Assembly (NCBI RefSeq): GCF_030272615.1
Contig: NC_081413.1
Location: 555,979,136 to 556,043,135 of the forward strand
Source of the DNA: Cryptomeria japonica
Taxonomy: Eukaryota; Streptophyta; Pinopsida; Cupressales; Cupressaceae
Length of the DNA: 64,000 nt
Reading direction: 5' to 3'
Shown: positions 11,009-22,230 of the stretch, one piece after another
How positions within the stretch are numbered: position 1 is the stretch's first letter
How the letters are laid out: every line of letters begins with the position of its first letter
Translations under genes and position numbers: made by a program
Notes under the pieces: generated by a model
The model's database searches: none
Told to the model about the DNA's origin: nothing
The model's input: the letters and a program-made list of their open reading frames with translations, nothing else

Positions 11009-12093
11009 TCAATGTTGTTCTCTCAGTGTTCTTTGTCTTCCTACATTCAAATGCACGATGTCCTTCTCCTCTGCACTTAAAACAAGTCCATTTAAATAAT
11101 CTCTTTTCTTGTCTTCTGTCATCTTTTCCAGAACCTTCATTCCGATAACCATCAGGTTCTCTTCTCTGATAGAAATTTTTGTCCTCCTTTCATTATGAAC
11201 TACCATCCTTTCTTACTTCCTTCTCCTTATTCTGATCTATACAGGTTCCTCTTCCTCCAAAATATCCTCTCCCTCCTTGAAATATTCCTCTGAAAAACCT
11301 TCCACCTCTACCTCTCTATCTTTGCTCATATCTTTTTCTCAACTTCTCTTTTGCATTCAAGGCATATTGGTAAGCCTCCTCGACACTCTGCAACTTGATC
11401 AAACTAAGTTTATCTTGTATCAAAATCCGCAATCCATTTAAATATATCACAACATGTCCAACCTCATCATCGACATGTCTGGATCTAATATTCAACTTCT
11501 AAAATGCTTCAGTGTATTCCTTCATACTTGATTCCTTCTGCTTCAAGTTCTGTAACTTCCAGAACAAATACAACTTGATAATTGGCTAGCACAAACTTTG
11601 ATTTTAACTTAGAAATCATCCACTCCCATGATTTGATCTTCTCTTTGCCTCTTCTTTGTCTATCAATCTGCAAATGTTCCCACCAAAGAGATGCATGACC
11701 TTTCAATCGAGTACATGCATATTTCATCTTTCTTTCTTCCACGATATTATCAAAATCAAAATACTTCTCCATCATCGAGATCCAATCCATTAATTCATCT
11801 GAAACAAATTTTCCATCATACTCTGATGGGGTAAAATGTGGTTTTGTGTTCACCCTACTCAAAACCCTCAAGAACCTTTCTTCATCCGGATCAATCATCG
11901 GTGGATTTGCTACTTGTTCTGTCGATGCTTCTTCTTCCTCATCTTCACTCACATCTTCAATATGTCAACCTCTTCTTTGGATCATTCCAATAGCTTTCAA
12001 CTAGTCTGCAATTCCTCTCAACATTTCCATTATAGCAAGGTCTACATTCCCAGGCACTCCACCATTCCTATTTCCTCTTTGCACCATCTTCAT
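11009..12093 (-). pseudogene. Chromovirus gag
   Basis: The first ATG after the leader ends at 12093, reading MKMVQRGNRNG; stops occur near 12008 and 11966. The open part 11509-11952 holds the Retrotrans_gag domain: FTPSEYDGKFVSDELMDWIS, MEKYFDF, MKYACTRLKGHASLWWEHLQ and KFVLANYQ. The zinc knuckle near 11045-11085 reads CFKCRGEGHRAFEC, an intact CCHC. The acidic N-terminus (SEDEEEEASTEQ) is typical for the lineage. It would form the particle. Confidence 0.87.
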
Positions 12094-12181
12094 TTCAGTC
12101 TTTTGTTGTTGTGGGTCGGATCCACAAATTTGGCACCCCACAACAAAATCTTCAGGATAATGCAATCTTCGAAATGAAATC

Positions 12182-12197
12182 TCACTCTGATACCACT
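12182..12197 (-). other. Chromovirus primer-binding site
   Basis: On the minus strand, two bases after the LTR end, TGGTATCAGAGTGA matches the tRNA-Met site used by many plant LTR elements (TGGTATCAGAGC core, differing at the end). Confidence 0.85.
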
Positions 12198-12974
12198 TGA
12201 TGCAGTAATGGTTAGGAGGGACCTTAATGAGATCTATCTAGACCATGCAGCAAGAGTAAACACAATGAAAGCAAGACAAGATGATGGAGGCAATGTAGAA
12301 CTAATATGTATTATATCATGAAAAATGATTACAATCTGCTGGAAACATGTGAGCTACAAGATTCGGCTCATTGGCCTAATAAAAACATGCTCAATTATAG
12401 TCTCAGTCTATACTAGACCTCTTAACCTCAAGATGGATCTTTTAATTCTAAAAACTTACTTCTACAACCTAAATTATATTGCTTTATATGGTCTAGAGGG
12501 ATTTGGTTGGCCCAAAAAAGAATCAAACAACGATGAAATGTGCAAAACACCAGGTCGACCTTCGCTAATGAGAATCCTCTGAAAAATCCATAGGATGAAG
12601 TGTGGATCAGAGGGAAGGTCGGCCACACACCAAGGAACATTGGAACAATGCATTGAGGCTCCACAAGAAATGGAATGAATCCACAAGGTTCGCTAGTACC
12701 ATATAGGTCCAAGCAGTTCCGGTGTTCTATGCCATAAAACTGTATCAAAATATGGAAGTGATAACTTGCTCAAAAATGATCCAAATGCTTTGTGGTTCAA
12801 GAATAAGGAACATAATCATTTTTACAAGAAAAATTCAGCTCTACAAGATCTGGTGAGCAAATGCAAGAAAATGCAAAAAGAAATGTTGAAATTTCAATAC
12901 AGAAAGCAAACTGAAATGAAATGTTTTTTTTGGTTGATGCAAGATTGCTTAGAACCAAGGATGCTCTTGCATCA
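12198..12974 (-). repeat. Chromovirus 5' LTR (777 bp)
   Basis: Plus strand begins TGATGCAG and ends TTGCATCA; followed by the TSD GGTCA at 12975-12979. Same length as the 3' LTR. On the minus strand it leads into the primer-binding site. Confidence 0.93.
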
Positions 12975-12979
12975 GGTCA

Positions 12980-14181
12980 CCATAGGAGTACCAACTGACT
13001 TTGAATCATCTAGGCCAAATTAGTTTAACAATGCTTTCACATACTTGGACTGAGATATAAAAATACCATTTTCTAACTAAGTAATTTACAGCCCTAGAAA
13101 GAATTTTATTTCACCAATTATAGACATCTCAAACTCATTTTTCATCTCTTCACCAAGTTTCTTACACAAACTATCATTTCCACCAAAAATAATGTCATCA
13201 ACCAAAAATTCAACAATCAAAATGTTATCCTGGTCAATCTTGATGTACAAATTACTATCAACATACCACTCTTCAAAAAATACTTATCCAATCCGGCATA
13301 GTAGGCTCTAGGGGCTTGCTTCAATCCATACAATGTTTTCCTCAATCGGCAAACTATATCCTTTTCATCAATCAATTGAAATTCATCTAGTTGCTCAATA
13401 TAAACTTCCTCTTCCAACTTACCATTAAGAAAGGGTGACTTGACATCCATTTGATAAACTTTAAAATCTTTGTAAGCAGCATAAGCAAGAAATAATTTAA
13501 CAGCTTCAATTCTTGCCATCGGATCAAAAGTCTCCTCAAATTCAATTCCTTAGATTTGAGAATATCCCTTACAAACAAGTCTTTCTTTGTTCCTAACAAC
13601 TTCACTCTATTCATTCAAATTGTTTCGGAAGACCCATTTAGTTTCAATTACATTTTTATGCTTAGTTTTGGGAAAAAGATCCCATGTATTATTCTTCTCA
13701 ATCTAATTCAATTCTTCTTCCATGATTTAACCCAATTTTCATCTTTGCATGCTTCATTAACATCTTTAGGTTCAATCTTAGAAATCAAGCAATATTCCTC
13801 AACAATTCTTCTTCTAGTCATCACACCTTTATTCTTATCTCCTATGATATGGTTTTTTGAATGATTCGACCTCACATACTTGGGAATCTTAAGATTTTGT
13901 AGATTTTCAAGCTTTTGAGTTCTTTCTTATGCACTAGTACTAGTCTCTCCTTTATTTTTTGGCTTTTCTAGAACAATTTGGATTAGATTATGGGTCTACA
14001 CTTGCTTTCCTTTATCTGATCTATCATTCTGATCATCAGTCATATCTGCAGGATCTAATATGTCTCTCATTGTCTTCATCAACTTTCACATTAGCACTTT
14101 CAACTATCTTCCTTAATCTCTTATTATAACACTGATAGACCTTGCTCTTAATAGAATAACCAAGAAAAAATTATTCTTCAC
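12980..14181 (-). pseudogene. Copia-B reverse transcriptase and integrase-RT linker
   Basis: The frame 13217-13519 reads MARIEAVKLFLAYAAYKDFK, YQMDVKSPFLNGKLEEEVYI, VCRLRKTLYGLKQAPRAYYA and LDKYFLK, a clear copia RT. The RT start lies at about 13520-13730 ([21 protein letters not shown]). The C-terminal RT part to 12980 is broken and continues across the chromovirus at 6776. The stretch 13730-14181 is the integrase-RT linker. Its last five bases before Copia-C, ATCTA (14182-14186), form the TSD of that element. Confidence 0.88.
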
Positions 14182-14186
14182 ATCTA

Positions 14187-15273
14187 TGTTAGGACCCAGA
14201 GGCAACTAAGTGTGGGGGGTGAGTCAGTTGTCTATTAATTTCAACCCAAATATAACTTAATCAAACTTGATACATAATATCGGTAAACCAAACTTAATGT
14301 CGATTAATAGATTAATAGTTAATATTAATACTGGTGAAACTTAATGCATGAAACAAAAAGAGAAACAACATCCATAACACATAACACAGAGATTTGTACG
14401 TGGGAACCCTATAAGGGGAAAAACCACGATGGGAAACCTTACCCACAATCAGATGATACTACTGTAGATAGTATGTGTATACAAATGGGGTCTGCACATG
14501 CAAAAAGGCCAGATGCCTAGAGCTCACTGCTCAATCACAAGATGGGAGTCACACTGACTACAATTGGATGATTAAATCCACTGATAATGTACTACCCAAA
14601 GTAGCATCTCCAATGTTGGATTCAGTACCGGTTAAGCTCTGATAATCACCTGCAAACCTTCCTTGAACCTTGTCTATGGTCTTCTCATATGATCTTCAAT
14701 ATTCGTACGTACCATGTTACAATACCATAACCTTACATACCATATCTCTACATCTCACAATTGAGATCTTACATATATACCAAAACCTAAGACCAAATGT
14801 GTAGGTTGGCTTACTAAGAATATTACAATTAAATCATTTACAAGTAAGTCAAGATGCGATGCATCATGTCGGCTCAATGTAATTACAACAATACCAATTG
14901 ATTAAATCATCTCCATAACATGTCGTGTTGATCTGGAATAGATAATGCATGTCGGTCCATAACCTAGATCAATTTGTTGGTAACAACAAATATGTCAACC
15001 CGATTAGACCAATAACCAGAATACCAAAACCAAGTGTCCAAACCATGTCTTCGACATAACCAAGTGATCTCCAAATGATAACAATTCATCCTTAGTGCCA
15101 ATGAACAATATAACCTGTCGGTGAACCAAATACTAGTGACTGTGCATAAGTCACTGAACTTGCCGGTGAACATAATGTGTCGGTTCAACATGACCAAGAT
15201 CTCTAGAAGGATAAGTGTAAATAAGTGTTGACATCAATAACAAAACCAATGGAGCATATCCATAATACCAACA
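14187..15273 (-). repeat. Copia-C 3' LTR (1087 bp)
   Basis: Plus strand TGTTAGGACC to ATACCAACA. Exactly the length of the partner LTR. The conserved hairpin block lies near 14400-14432. The inner end is next to the polypurine tract. Confidence 0.95.
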
Positions 15274-15290
15274 ATCTCCCCCTTTGGCAT
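15274..15290 (-). other. Copia-C polypurine tract
   Basis: Minus strand ATGCCAAAGGGGGAGAT directly before the LTR start, the plus-strand primer of copia elements. Confidence 0.88.
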
Positions 15291-15650
15291 TGATGGCAAC
15301 ATAAGATGGAAAACCCATCTAAGTGCCACAGCAGAAATGCCAAAAACCAAAAACCAACAATCTCCCGAATAGATCAATACAAGAAATCAAAATACAAATG
15401 CAGAGAGTAAAAATCTCTCTCCCAATGAATAATCTCTCCCCAAAGGATAATGTATTTCCATAGATATATCTCCCCCTTTGACATCAAATGCCAAAGCAAT
15501 ACAAATACCAAATACAACCCATTCATAGAACCAATTACAAATACCAATTATTATAACCAACTACTCCCCCTGAGAAGTAGCTCTCCTCCATCAAAGCCAG
15601 AAAAAGGTTTCTCTGTAAATTATATCGGCTTGATGCCAGTCATCAAATGT

Positions 15651-16409
15651 CTAGGCCTCTACCGGTGAGGGTATAACCCCAAACTACTCTCTGAGATATT
15701 CAAAAGTTTCCTTACGCAAAGGCTTAGTAAAGATATCTGGAATCTTCTCTTTAGTATTCACATAAACCAATCTCACTTCTTTTGCTTCAACATTCTCTTT
15801 TAGAAAATTATATTTGATAGAAACATGTTTAGTTTTAGAGTGAAATACCGGATTCTTAGATATATCAATTGTTGTTGAATTATCACAATAGATGATTATA
15901 GGTTCTTTGCATTTTACCTTTATGTCCTTCAACATTTGCTTAATCCATAATACCTGAGTACAATTAGTTGTTGCTGCAACATATTCTGATTTTGCTATTG
16001 ATAATGTACAACTCTATTTCTTGCTCAACCATGAAATCAATTTGCTATCAAGAAAGAATGCCCCACCAGTGGTGCTCTTTTTGTCATCTACATCTCCTGC
16101 CCAATTAGCATCAGTGTATGCCCATAAATCAAAATTTTCATCTTTACGATACCATAGACCAAGATTGGTTGTGCCTTGTAAATACCAAAAAATCCTTTTC
16201 ACTGCTGATTCATGATTTTCTCTTGGATTACTCTGAAATCTTGAATCAATACAAATTGTATTCATTATATCAGGTCTTGTTTGTGTCAAATACAATAAAC
16301 CTCCAATCATAGATCTGTATCTTGTCATATTAATAGGAGCTGAATCATCCTTCAATGATAGTTTATCAGTTGTATTCCTAGGAGTACTTACTGGTTTAGA
16401 GTTTTCCAT
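15651..16409 (-). pseudogene. Copia-C RNase H and RT C-terminus
   Basis: Right part 16014-16409: MENSKPVSTP, RYRSMIGGLLYLTQTRPDIM, SRFQSNPRENHESAVKRIF, WYLQGTTNLGLWY, YTDANWAGDVDDKKSTTGG. Left part: VLWIKQMLKDIKVKCKEP, IIYCDNSTTIDISKNP, HSKTKHVSIKYNFL, DIFTKPLRKETFEYLRE; the polyprotein stops at 15651. One stop after WLSKK and one after EYLRE break the frame. The catalytic TDADW, SEYVAA and YCDNST segments are present. Confidence 0.9.
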
Positions 16410-17190
16410 ACCAAATTTCTTTAGTAGTTCTTTTAGGTACTTTGTTTGACATATGAATATACCTTTATCAGTCTATGAAATCTACAATCTTAAAAATAAT
16501 TTTATCTCCCCAATCATACACATTTCAAATTCTTCCTACATCTTATTAGAAAAGTCTTTACATAATCCATCTTCTCCTCCAAAAATGATGTCATCGACAA
16601 AAACTTCAATAACCAAGATGTCTTCATTTGTCACTTTGAAATATAAGTTGTCAGCATTACCTTTAGTGTAACCAAGCTTCAAAAGATATTTGTCCAATCT
16701 AGCATACCAAGCTCTAGGAGCTTGCTTCAATCCATATAAAGCTTTCCTTAATCTGCAAACCATATCTTTATCATTTGTCAATGAAAATCCATCAGGTTGT
16801 TCAATGTAAACTTCTTCTTCAAGATCACCACTCGAAAATGCACATTTAATATCCATTTGATATACTTTATAGTTCTTATGTGTTGCAAATGCAAGAAATA
16901 ATCTGATTGCCTCAATTCTAGCTACCGATGCAAAGGTTGCATTGTAATCAATTCCCTCTTTTTATGAATATCCTTTACACACTAATCTTGCTTTGTTTCT
17001 GATTACCTTATCATCTTCATTAAGTTTATTTCTGAATACCCATTTATTTCCAATTACATTTTTATCTTTAGGCCGAGGAACCAAAGTCCATGTATTTCTC
17101 TTTTCAATTTGTTCCAATTCATCTTCCATAGCTTTAATCCAATGTTTATCTGCACATGCCTCAATAACAGATGCTGGTTCAATTTGAGAA
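16410..17190 (-). pseudogene. Copia-C reverse transcriptase
   Basis: Copia RT (RVT_2 family): [108 protein letters not shown], and the catalytic box in the form VFVDDIIFGG near 16585-16605. Stops occur after CKGYS and after FSNKM. The consensus is YVDD; the F replacing Y is a change also seen in Copia-D, so it may be a family trait rather than decay. Confidence 0.9.
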
Positions 17191-17213
17191 ATTAAATAGA
17201 CCTCTTCATTTGC

Positions 17214-18250
17214 TCATCTTCCTCTTGTCATAACTCCTTGATACTTATTCCCAATTATCTGACTTTCAGAGTGATTCAATCTTACATACCTAGGTGTGTT
17301 CACTTGTTGTTGTTCTTCAGTCACTATGGAATTCTCTGATGATGCCGGTGTGACTGGATCTACATTCTGTGTCAGTGCACTCTGTATAGGTTCATTTATG
17401 ATCATCTCAACTACCGGTTCAGAATCCATACACCTTGAATTTCCTCTAAGGTGTTCATCTATCTTCACATTTGCACTCTCAATGATTTTTTGCAATCTTT
17501 TATTAAAGCATCCATATGCTTTGCTCTTAGATGAATAACCAAGAAATATACCTTCATCACTTCTAGGATCAAATTTACCAATATACTCATCTCTCCTAAT
17601 GTAGCATTTGCTTCCAAATATTTTGAAGTCCTTAAGAGTAGGAATATTACCAAACCATAGTTCATAGGGTGTCTTATCGGTTTCACCTTTTATGTGAACT
17701 CTATTAAAAGTGTAAACCGTTGTATTTACTGCTTCTCTCCAATACACATGAGGTAGATTTGCTTATGATATAATGCTTCTAGCTGCATCCAGAATAGTTC
17801 TATTCTTCCTTTCCACAACTCCATTTTGCTGAGGTGTCTGGGGTGCTAATAGTTGTCTTCTAATTCCATTCACTTCACAAAATGTATTGAACTCCTTAGA
17901 TGTAAATTCACCTCCTTGATCTGATCTTAAACATTTGATTTTCTTACCGGTTTCATTCTCTACAAGTGCCTTGAATAATTTGAATTTCCCAAAAGCTTCC
18001 TATTTCTCCCTGAGAAAAGTAACCCAACACATTTTAGAATAATCATCAATAATCAGCATAAAGTATCTATCTACTTGTAGACTTCTTGTTCTTGTTGGAC
18101 CACACAAGTCAGTATGAATTAAATCAAGAACATCATTGGATTTCTTAGAAATACTCTTAAAACTTGTTCTAACTTGCTTTCCCATTGACATTCCTTACAT
18201 ACTGGATTAAGAGGTTTTACAATCTTAGGTAAATCCCTTACTACCTTAGA
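17214..18250 (-). pseudogene. Copia-C integrase
   Basis: From right to left: NPVCKECQ, LDLIHTDLCGPTRTRSLQ with the first Asp, DYSKMCWVTFLREK, LRSDQGGEFT with the second Asp, QQNGVVERKNRT with the Glu, and the open segment 17214-17747 with YWREAVNTTVYTFNRVHIKG, PYELWFGNIPTLKDFKIFG and EGIFLGYSSKSKAY. A few frameshifts, for example near 18000 and 17760, break it. The catalytic triad is intact in the reconstructed reading. Confidence 0.88.
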
Positions 18251-18369
18251 AGAACTAATCTTTACAACGCAATCAAAATTCACATGACAGAGTCTTTTAT
18301 GTCATAACCAACTTTCATCAATATGTGCAATCAAGCATATCTTTTCATTGTTATTCAAATGAAAGATAT

Positions 18370-18860
18370 TACCTCTACTCTAGTTAACGATTGCAATTTC
18401 CAAACCAGTTCTATTCATGATTTTGCATTTACCATTCTTGAATTGCAACTGAAATCCCTTTTCAACTAATTGACCAACACTCAAAAGATTATGCTTCAAA
18501 CCTTCAACATAATAAATGTTGTCAGTATTGTGCTTGCCATCAAAAGATATAGTGCATTTTCCTCTGATCAAACAAGATTTGTCATCTCCAAATCTTACTA
18601 GACCTCCATTGTATTCCTGAAAATATAAGAATTTACTTTTATCACTATTCATATGATGTGAACATCCAAAATCTATAATCCATTCATCCTTTTCTTCAAT
18701 TTTAGATGCCAGGGCCTACTCAACTGGTGGAACAGTAGGTGCCAGTTGATCTTTTGTTATTGCAACAAAATCCCATCCATTGTCTGTCGGTTCTTCATCA
18801 GAATCATCAGTAACTCCTTCATCAGCATAATAACATGATTTTTCTCTATTCTTCCTAAAT
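18370..18860 (-). pseudogene. Copia-C aspartic protease
   Basis: Reads EKDEWIIDFGCSHHMNSD, YNGGLVRFGDDKSCLIRGKC, GLKHNLLSVGQLVEKGFQL. The active site is DFG in place of DSG. A stop at about 18720 separates it from the spacer that follows gag (SCYYADEGVTDDSDEEP). It belongs to the gag-pol polyprotein and would mature it. Confidence 0.87.
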
Positions 18861-18865
18861 CTGTA

Positions 18866-19810
18866 TCACTGATATTCAGGGTTAGGTTTGTATGTTCTTT
18901 TAGCTTCTTCTCTCAATCTTGCATGTCTATCAGGACATCTAGATGCCATATGACCAACTTTATTGCAGTTAAAACATTTAAATGGTGCTTTACCTTCATA
19001 CTTACTTCCAATAGGACCTTTAGGCATTTCCCTTGCAAATAGTGCTTCAAGTTCTTCAAGTTCTTCATTTTCCCTCTTGATATCTTCAAGTTCTCTTGCA
19101 TAAAGTGTTTTCCAATCATATTTATTGGATGATGATGATGATGATGATGATGCAGATGATGATGCTTTGAAGGCTAAATCTATTTTAATTGTAGCAATAG
19201 GACCAAATTCCTCAAGCTCAAATGCTGAAAGTTTTCCAACCAAGGTATCTCTAGATAGTGATGTATTAGGCATAGTTCTCAACTCATTAATACCAGTTAC
19301 TTTCATTTTATATGTCGTTGGCAATGCTCTTAAAACTTTAGAAACAATTTCATCTTCACTTAAGGAACCTCCACAGCATTGTATTCCCAAAACAATTTCA
19401 TTAACCCTTTCCATAAAAGAAAAAAATATTTTATTTTCTTCCATTTTCAAATTTTCATACCTGACCTGGAAGCATTCCAGTTTTGTGATTTTGACAGTGG
19501 TATCTCCTTCATTTAGTGTCTCCAATTTATCCCAAATAGCTTTAGCAATAGATCGATCTGATAATCCCATGATTTGTTGATCTGACAAGGCACTCAAGAG
19601 TGCTTCTCTTGCTTTGCAATCATTCTCTTGATCCTTACCCAATGTAGGTGGATTAGGTTGACCTAGTGTAGGACCAACATAGCCATTCTGTGTAACATCC
19701 CATATATCTCTTCCAATGCAATTTAGATGTGTCTCCATTCTGATCTTCCAAATACCATAGTTAGTTCCATCAAGTTTCGGACTGTCCTTCCTGAAAAAGT
19801 TAGTTGCCAT
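18866..19810 (-). CDS. Copia-C Gag, intact open reading frame
   Basis: 314 residues from an ATG at 19810 that lies about 45 bases after the primer-binding site; this is the only uninterrupted retroelement gene in the window. N-terminal FRKDSPKLDGTNYGIWKIRM is the copia DUF4219-type start. The UBN2-type gag domain covers roughly residues 50-190 (ALLSALSDQQIMGLSDRSIA, FMERVNEIVLGIQCCGG, DEIVSKVLRALPTTYKMKV). A serine run, encoded by a TCA/TCATCA-like trinucleotide repeat (plus strand GAT repeat, 19126-19160), lies near residues 217-230. A CCHC zinc knuckle, CFNCNKVGHMASRC, covers residues 279-292. In a functional element gag ends in a continuous gag-pol frame; here a stop follows NPEYQ. Confidence 0.93.
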   Translation of the reverse strand: MATNFFRKDSPKLDGTNYGIWKIRMETHLNCIGRDIWDVTQNGYVGPTLGQPNPPTLGKDQENDCKAREALLSALSDQQIMGLSDRSIAKAIWDKLETLNEGDTTVKITKLECFQVRYENLKMEENKIFFSFMERVNEIVLGIQCCGGSLSEDEIVSKVLRALPTTYKMKVTGINELRTMPNTSLSRDTLVGKLSAFELEEFGPIATIKIDLAFKASSSASSSSSSSSNKYDWKTLYARELEDIKRENEELEELEALFAREMPKGPIGSKYEGKAPFKCFNCNKVGHMASRCPDRHARLREEAKRTYKPNPEYQ

Positions 19811-19853
19811 AGAATCTCCTCAAGTTATTGAACTTCTGCAAAAAGAGGACATA

Positions 19854-19867
19854 GCTCTAATACCAAT
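19854..19867 (-). other. Copia-C primer-binding site
   Basis: Minus strand ATTGGTATTAGAGC directly after the LTR, one mismatch from the tRNA-Met site ATTGGTATCAGAGC. Confidence 0.9.
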
Positions 19868-20954
19868 TGTTAGGACCCGAAGGCAACTGAGAGGGGGGGG
19901 GTGAATCAGTTGTCTATTAATTTCAACCTAGATATAACTTCATCAAACTTGATACATAATACTGGTAAACCAAACTTAATGTCGGTTAACAGATTAACAG
20001 TTAATATTAATACTGGTGAAACTTAATGCATGAAACAAAAAGAGAAACAACATCCACAACACATAACACAAATTTGTACATGGAAACCCTATAAGGGGAA
20101 AAACCACAGTGGGAAACCTTACCCACAATCAGATGATACTACTACAGATAGTATGTGTATACAAATGGGGTTTGCACATGCAGAAAGGCCAACTGCCTAG
20201 AGCTCACTACTCAATCACAAGATGGGAGTCACACTAACTACAATTGGATGATTAAATCCAATGATAATGTACTACCCAAAGTAGCATCTCCAATGCTAGA
20301 TTCAGTACTGGTTAAGCTTTGGTAATCACCTTCAAACCTTCCTTGAACCTTCTCTATGGTCTTCCCATGTGATCTTCAATATTCACACATACCATGTTAC
20401 AATACCATAACCTTACATACCATATCTCTACATCTCACAATTGAGATCTTACATATATACCAAAACCTAAGACCAAATGTGTAGGTCGGCTAACTAAGAA
20501 TATTACAATTAAATCATTTACAAGTAAGTCAAGATGTGATGCATCATGTCGGCTCAATGTAATTACAACAATACCAATTGATTAAATCATCTCCATAACG
20601 TGTCATTCTGATCTGGAATAGATAATGCATGTCGGTTCATAACCTAGATCAATTTTCCGGTAACAACAAATATGTCAACCCAATTAGACCAATAACTAGA
20701 ATACCAAAACCAAGTGTCCAAACCATGTCTTCGACATAACCAAGTGATCTCCAGATGATAACAAGTCATCCTTAGTGTCGATGAACAATATAACCTGTCC
20801 GTAAACCAAATACCAGTGACTGTGCATAAGTCACTGAACTTGCTGGTGAACATAATGTGTTGGTTCAACATGACCAAAGATCTCTAGAAGGATAAGTGCA
20901 GATAAGTGTTGACATCAATGACAAAACCAATGCAACATATCCATAATACCAACA
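19868..20954 (-). repeat. Copia-C 5' LTR (1087 bp)
   Basis: Plus strand TGTTAGGACC to ATACCAACA, followed by the TSD ATCTA (20955-20959). A nine-base G-run near its start corresponds to the C-run at the 3' end of the LTR sense strand. Confidence 0.95.
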
Positions 20955-20959
20955 ATCTA

Positions 20960-21660
20960 GCATCAAACTTCCCCAGATATTCATCTCTTTTGATATAGCA
21001 CTCCCAAAAAAATTGAAATATCTAACTGTAGCAATATGACCAAACCATAAATCTTAAGGAGTCTTACCGATATCACCTTTTGATATGCACCTGGTTAAGA
21101 GTGTATACAACAGTACTTATAGCTTCTCTCCAATAGATATGCAGAACATTTCCTTCCAACATCAAGGTTCTAGTAGCTTCCTGAACTTTTCTATTCTTTC
21201 TCTCCATAACACCATTCTGTTGAGGAGTTCTAGGTGCAGATAATTGTCTCGTCACTCCATGCTCTTCACAAAATGCATTGAACTCACTGGAAGTGAATTC
21301 ACCACCTCTGTTAGATCTCAATAATTTATCTTCAATCTTGTCTCGGTCTCAACCATGGCTTTGAAAATCTTGAACTTTTCCAAGGCTTCATACTTCTCCC
21401 TTAAGAATGTAACCCACATCATCCTTCAATAGTCAGCACTTAGCAACATTAAATACTTGTCTCCCTGCAAGCTTCTCATTCTAGAAGGACCACATAAATT
21501 AGTATGCACAAGGTCCAATAATCCAATAGAACAATATTGTTTTCTTTTAAAAGTAACTCTTGTCTACTTCCCTAACTGACATTCCTTGCACACCAGATTA
21601 CTCATTTTACCTGCTTAGGAAGATCTCTAACCACTTGAGTAGAACTTATTTTAATCATGC
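20960..21660 (-). pseudogene. Copia-B integrase
   Basis: Open part 21073-21321 reads SNRGGEFTSSEFNAFCEEHG, QLSAPRTPQQNGVMERKNRK, YWREAISTVVYTLNQVHIKR. In the GGEF segment the usual RSDQGGEF is changed to RSNRGGEF, so the second catalytic Asp is lost. The first Asp region is at about 21480-21520 and the CKEC pair near 21580. The C-terminal part near 20960-21050 continues at 14181 across Copia-C. Confidence 0.88.
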
Positions 21661-21662
21661 AA

Positions 21663-22230
21663 TCAACAACTTTTAGCAGCACTATTCAAATGAAAGATGT
21701 TACCTTTAGTCTTTGTACCTAATGCAATCTCAATTATAGAACCACTTAAGATTATACACATGCCATTCTTTAATTGTAAATCATATCCCTTATCAACCAT
21801 TTGACCAACACTCAAAATATTATTCTTTAGACCTTCTACATATAAGACATCATCAGTATTGTACTTACCATCAAGAGAAATGGATCCTCTACCACAAATT
21901 ATACCAACTTGTTCATCTCCAAATCTTACTACACCACCATCATACCTTTTCATATTCACAAACTTACTTTTATTGTCTGCTATATGATGAGAGAAACCAT
22001 TGTCAATAACCCATTCATATTTCTCTTTAACTTTAGCAACCAAATCTTTCTCCTCATTAATGCAGCTAGCAAAATCAGTAGGCACTAGATCATCTTCCTT
22101 GATAGCAATAAATATACATTCATCATCACATAAATTTCCTTTCTCAGATTTATCAGTTGTCACACCTTCATCAACAACATAATATCATTTCTTCAGAAAT
22201 TTAGGCTTGTATTGCTTCCTAGGAAATCTT
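21663..22230 (-). pseudogene. Copia-B aspartic protease
   Basis: Open frame 21663-22163: YEWVIDNGFSHHIADNKSKF, YDGGVVRFGDEQVGIICGRG, GLKNNILSVGQMVDKGYDL, then GNIFHLNSAAKSC, the start of the pre-integrase region. The active site is DNG, not DSG. Confidence 0.87.

Larger units (their letters stand above)
6782..12974 (-). mobile_element. Chromodomain-bearing Gypsy element (chromovirus), complete but inactive
   Basis: 6193 bp minus-strand element with two 777 bp LTRs (6782-7558 and 12198-12974), primer-binding site, gag with zinc knuckle, protease, RT, RNase H, integrase and a C-terminal chromodomain, the standard chromovirus order. The 5 bp duplication GGTCA flanks it exactly (6777-6781, 12975-12979), so the insertion in the RT of Copia-B is well defined. 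The two LTRs differ at roughly one base in ten over their first 350 positions by eye, so it is not recent. Coding regions hold many stops. Confidence 0.95.
14187..20954 (-). mobile_element. Copia-C LTR retrotransposon, complete structure
   Basis: 6768 bp minus-strand copia element with two 1087 bp LTRs, tRNA-Met-type primer-binding site, full gag, protease, integrase, RT, RNase H and polypurine tract. The duplication ATCTA flanks it exactly (14182-14186, 20955-20959). It lies within the integrase of Copia-B, whose frame resumes at 20960. By eye the LTRs differ at about 7% of their first 330 positions, mostly transitions. It is the best preserved copia element here, although pol carries several stops. 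A solo LTR of the same family lies at 53796-54902. Confidence 0.96.

Noticed and set aside
11836-12177. 113-codon plus-strand open frame (11836-12177)
   Set aside because: It is the complement of the chromovirus gag start, which has clear domain landmarks on the minus strand.
14964-15197. 77-codon minus frame repeated at 20644-20877 and, extended, at 54592-54972
   Set aside because: The three frames are the same section of Copia-C family LTRs. The repeated occurrence comes from LTR copies; no known protein pattern.
19125-19580. 151-codon plus-strand frame with an Asp run
   Set aside because: Opposite strand of the intact Copia-C gag; the Asp run is the reverse reading of the serine-coding trinucleotide repeat.
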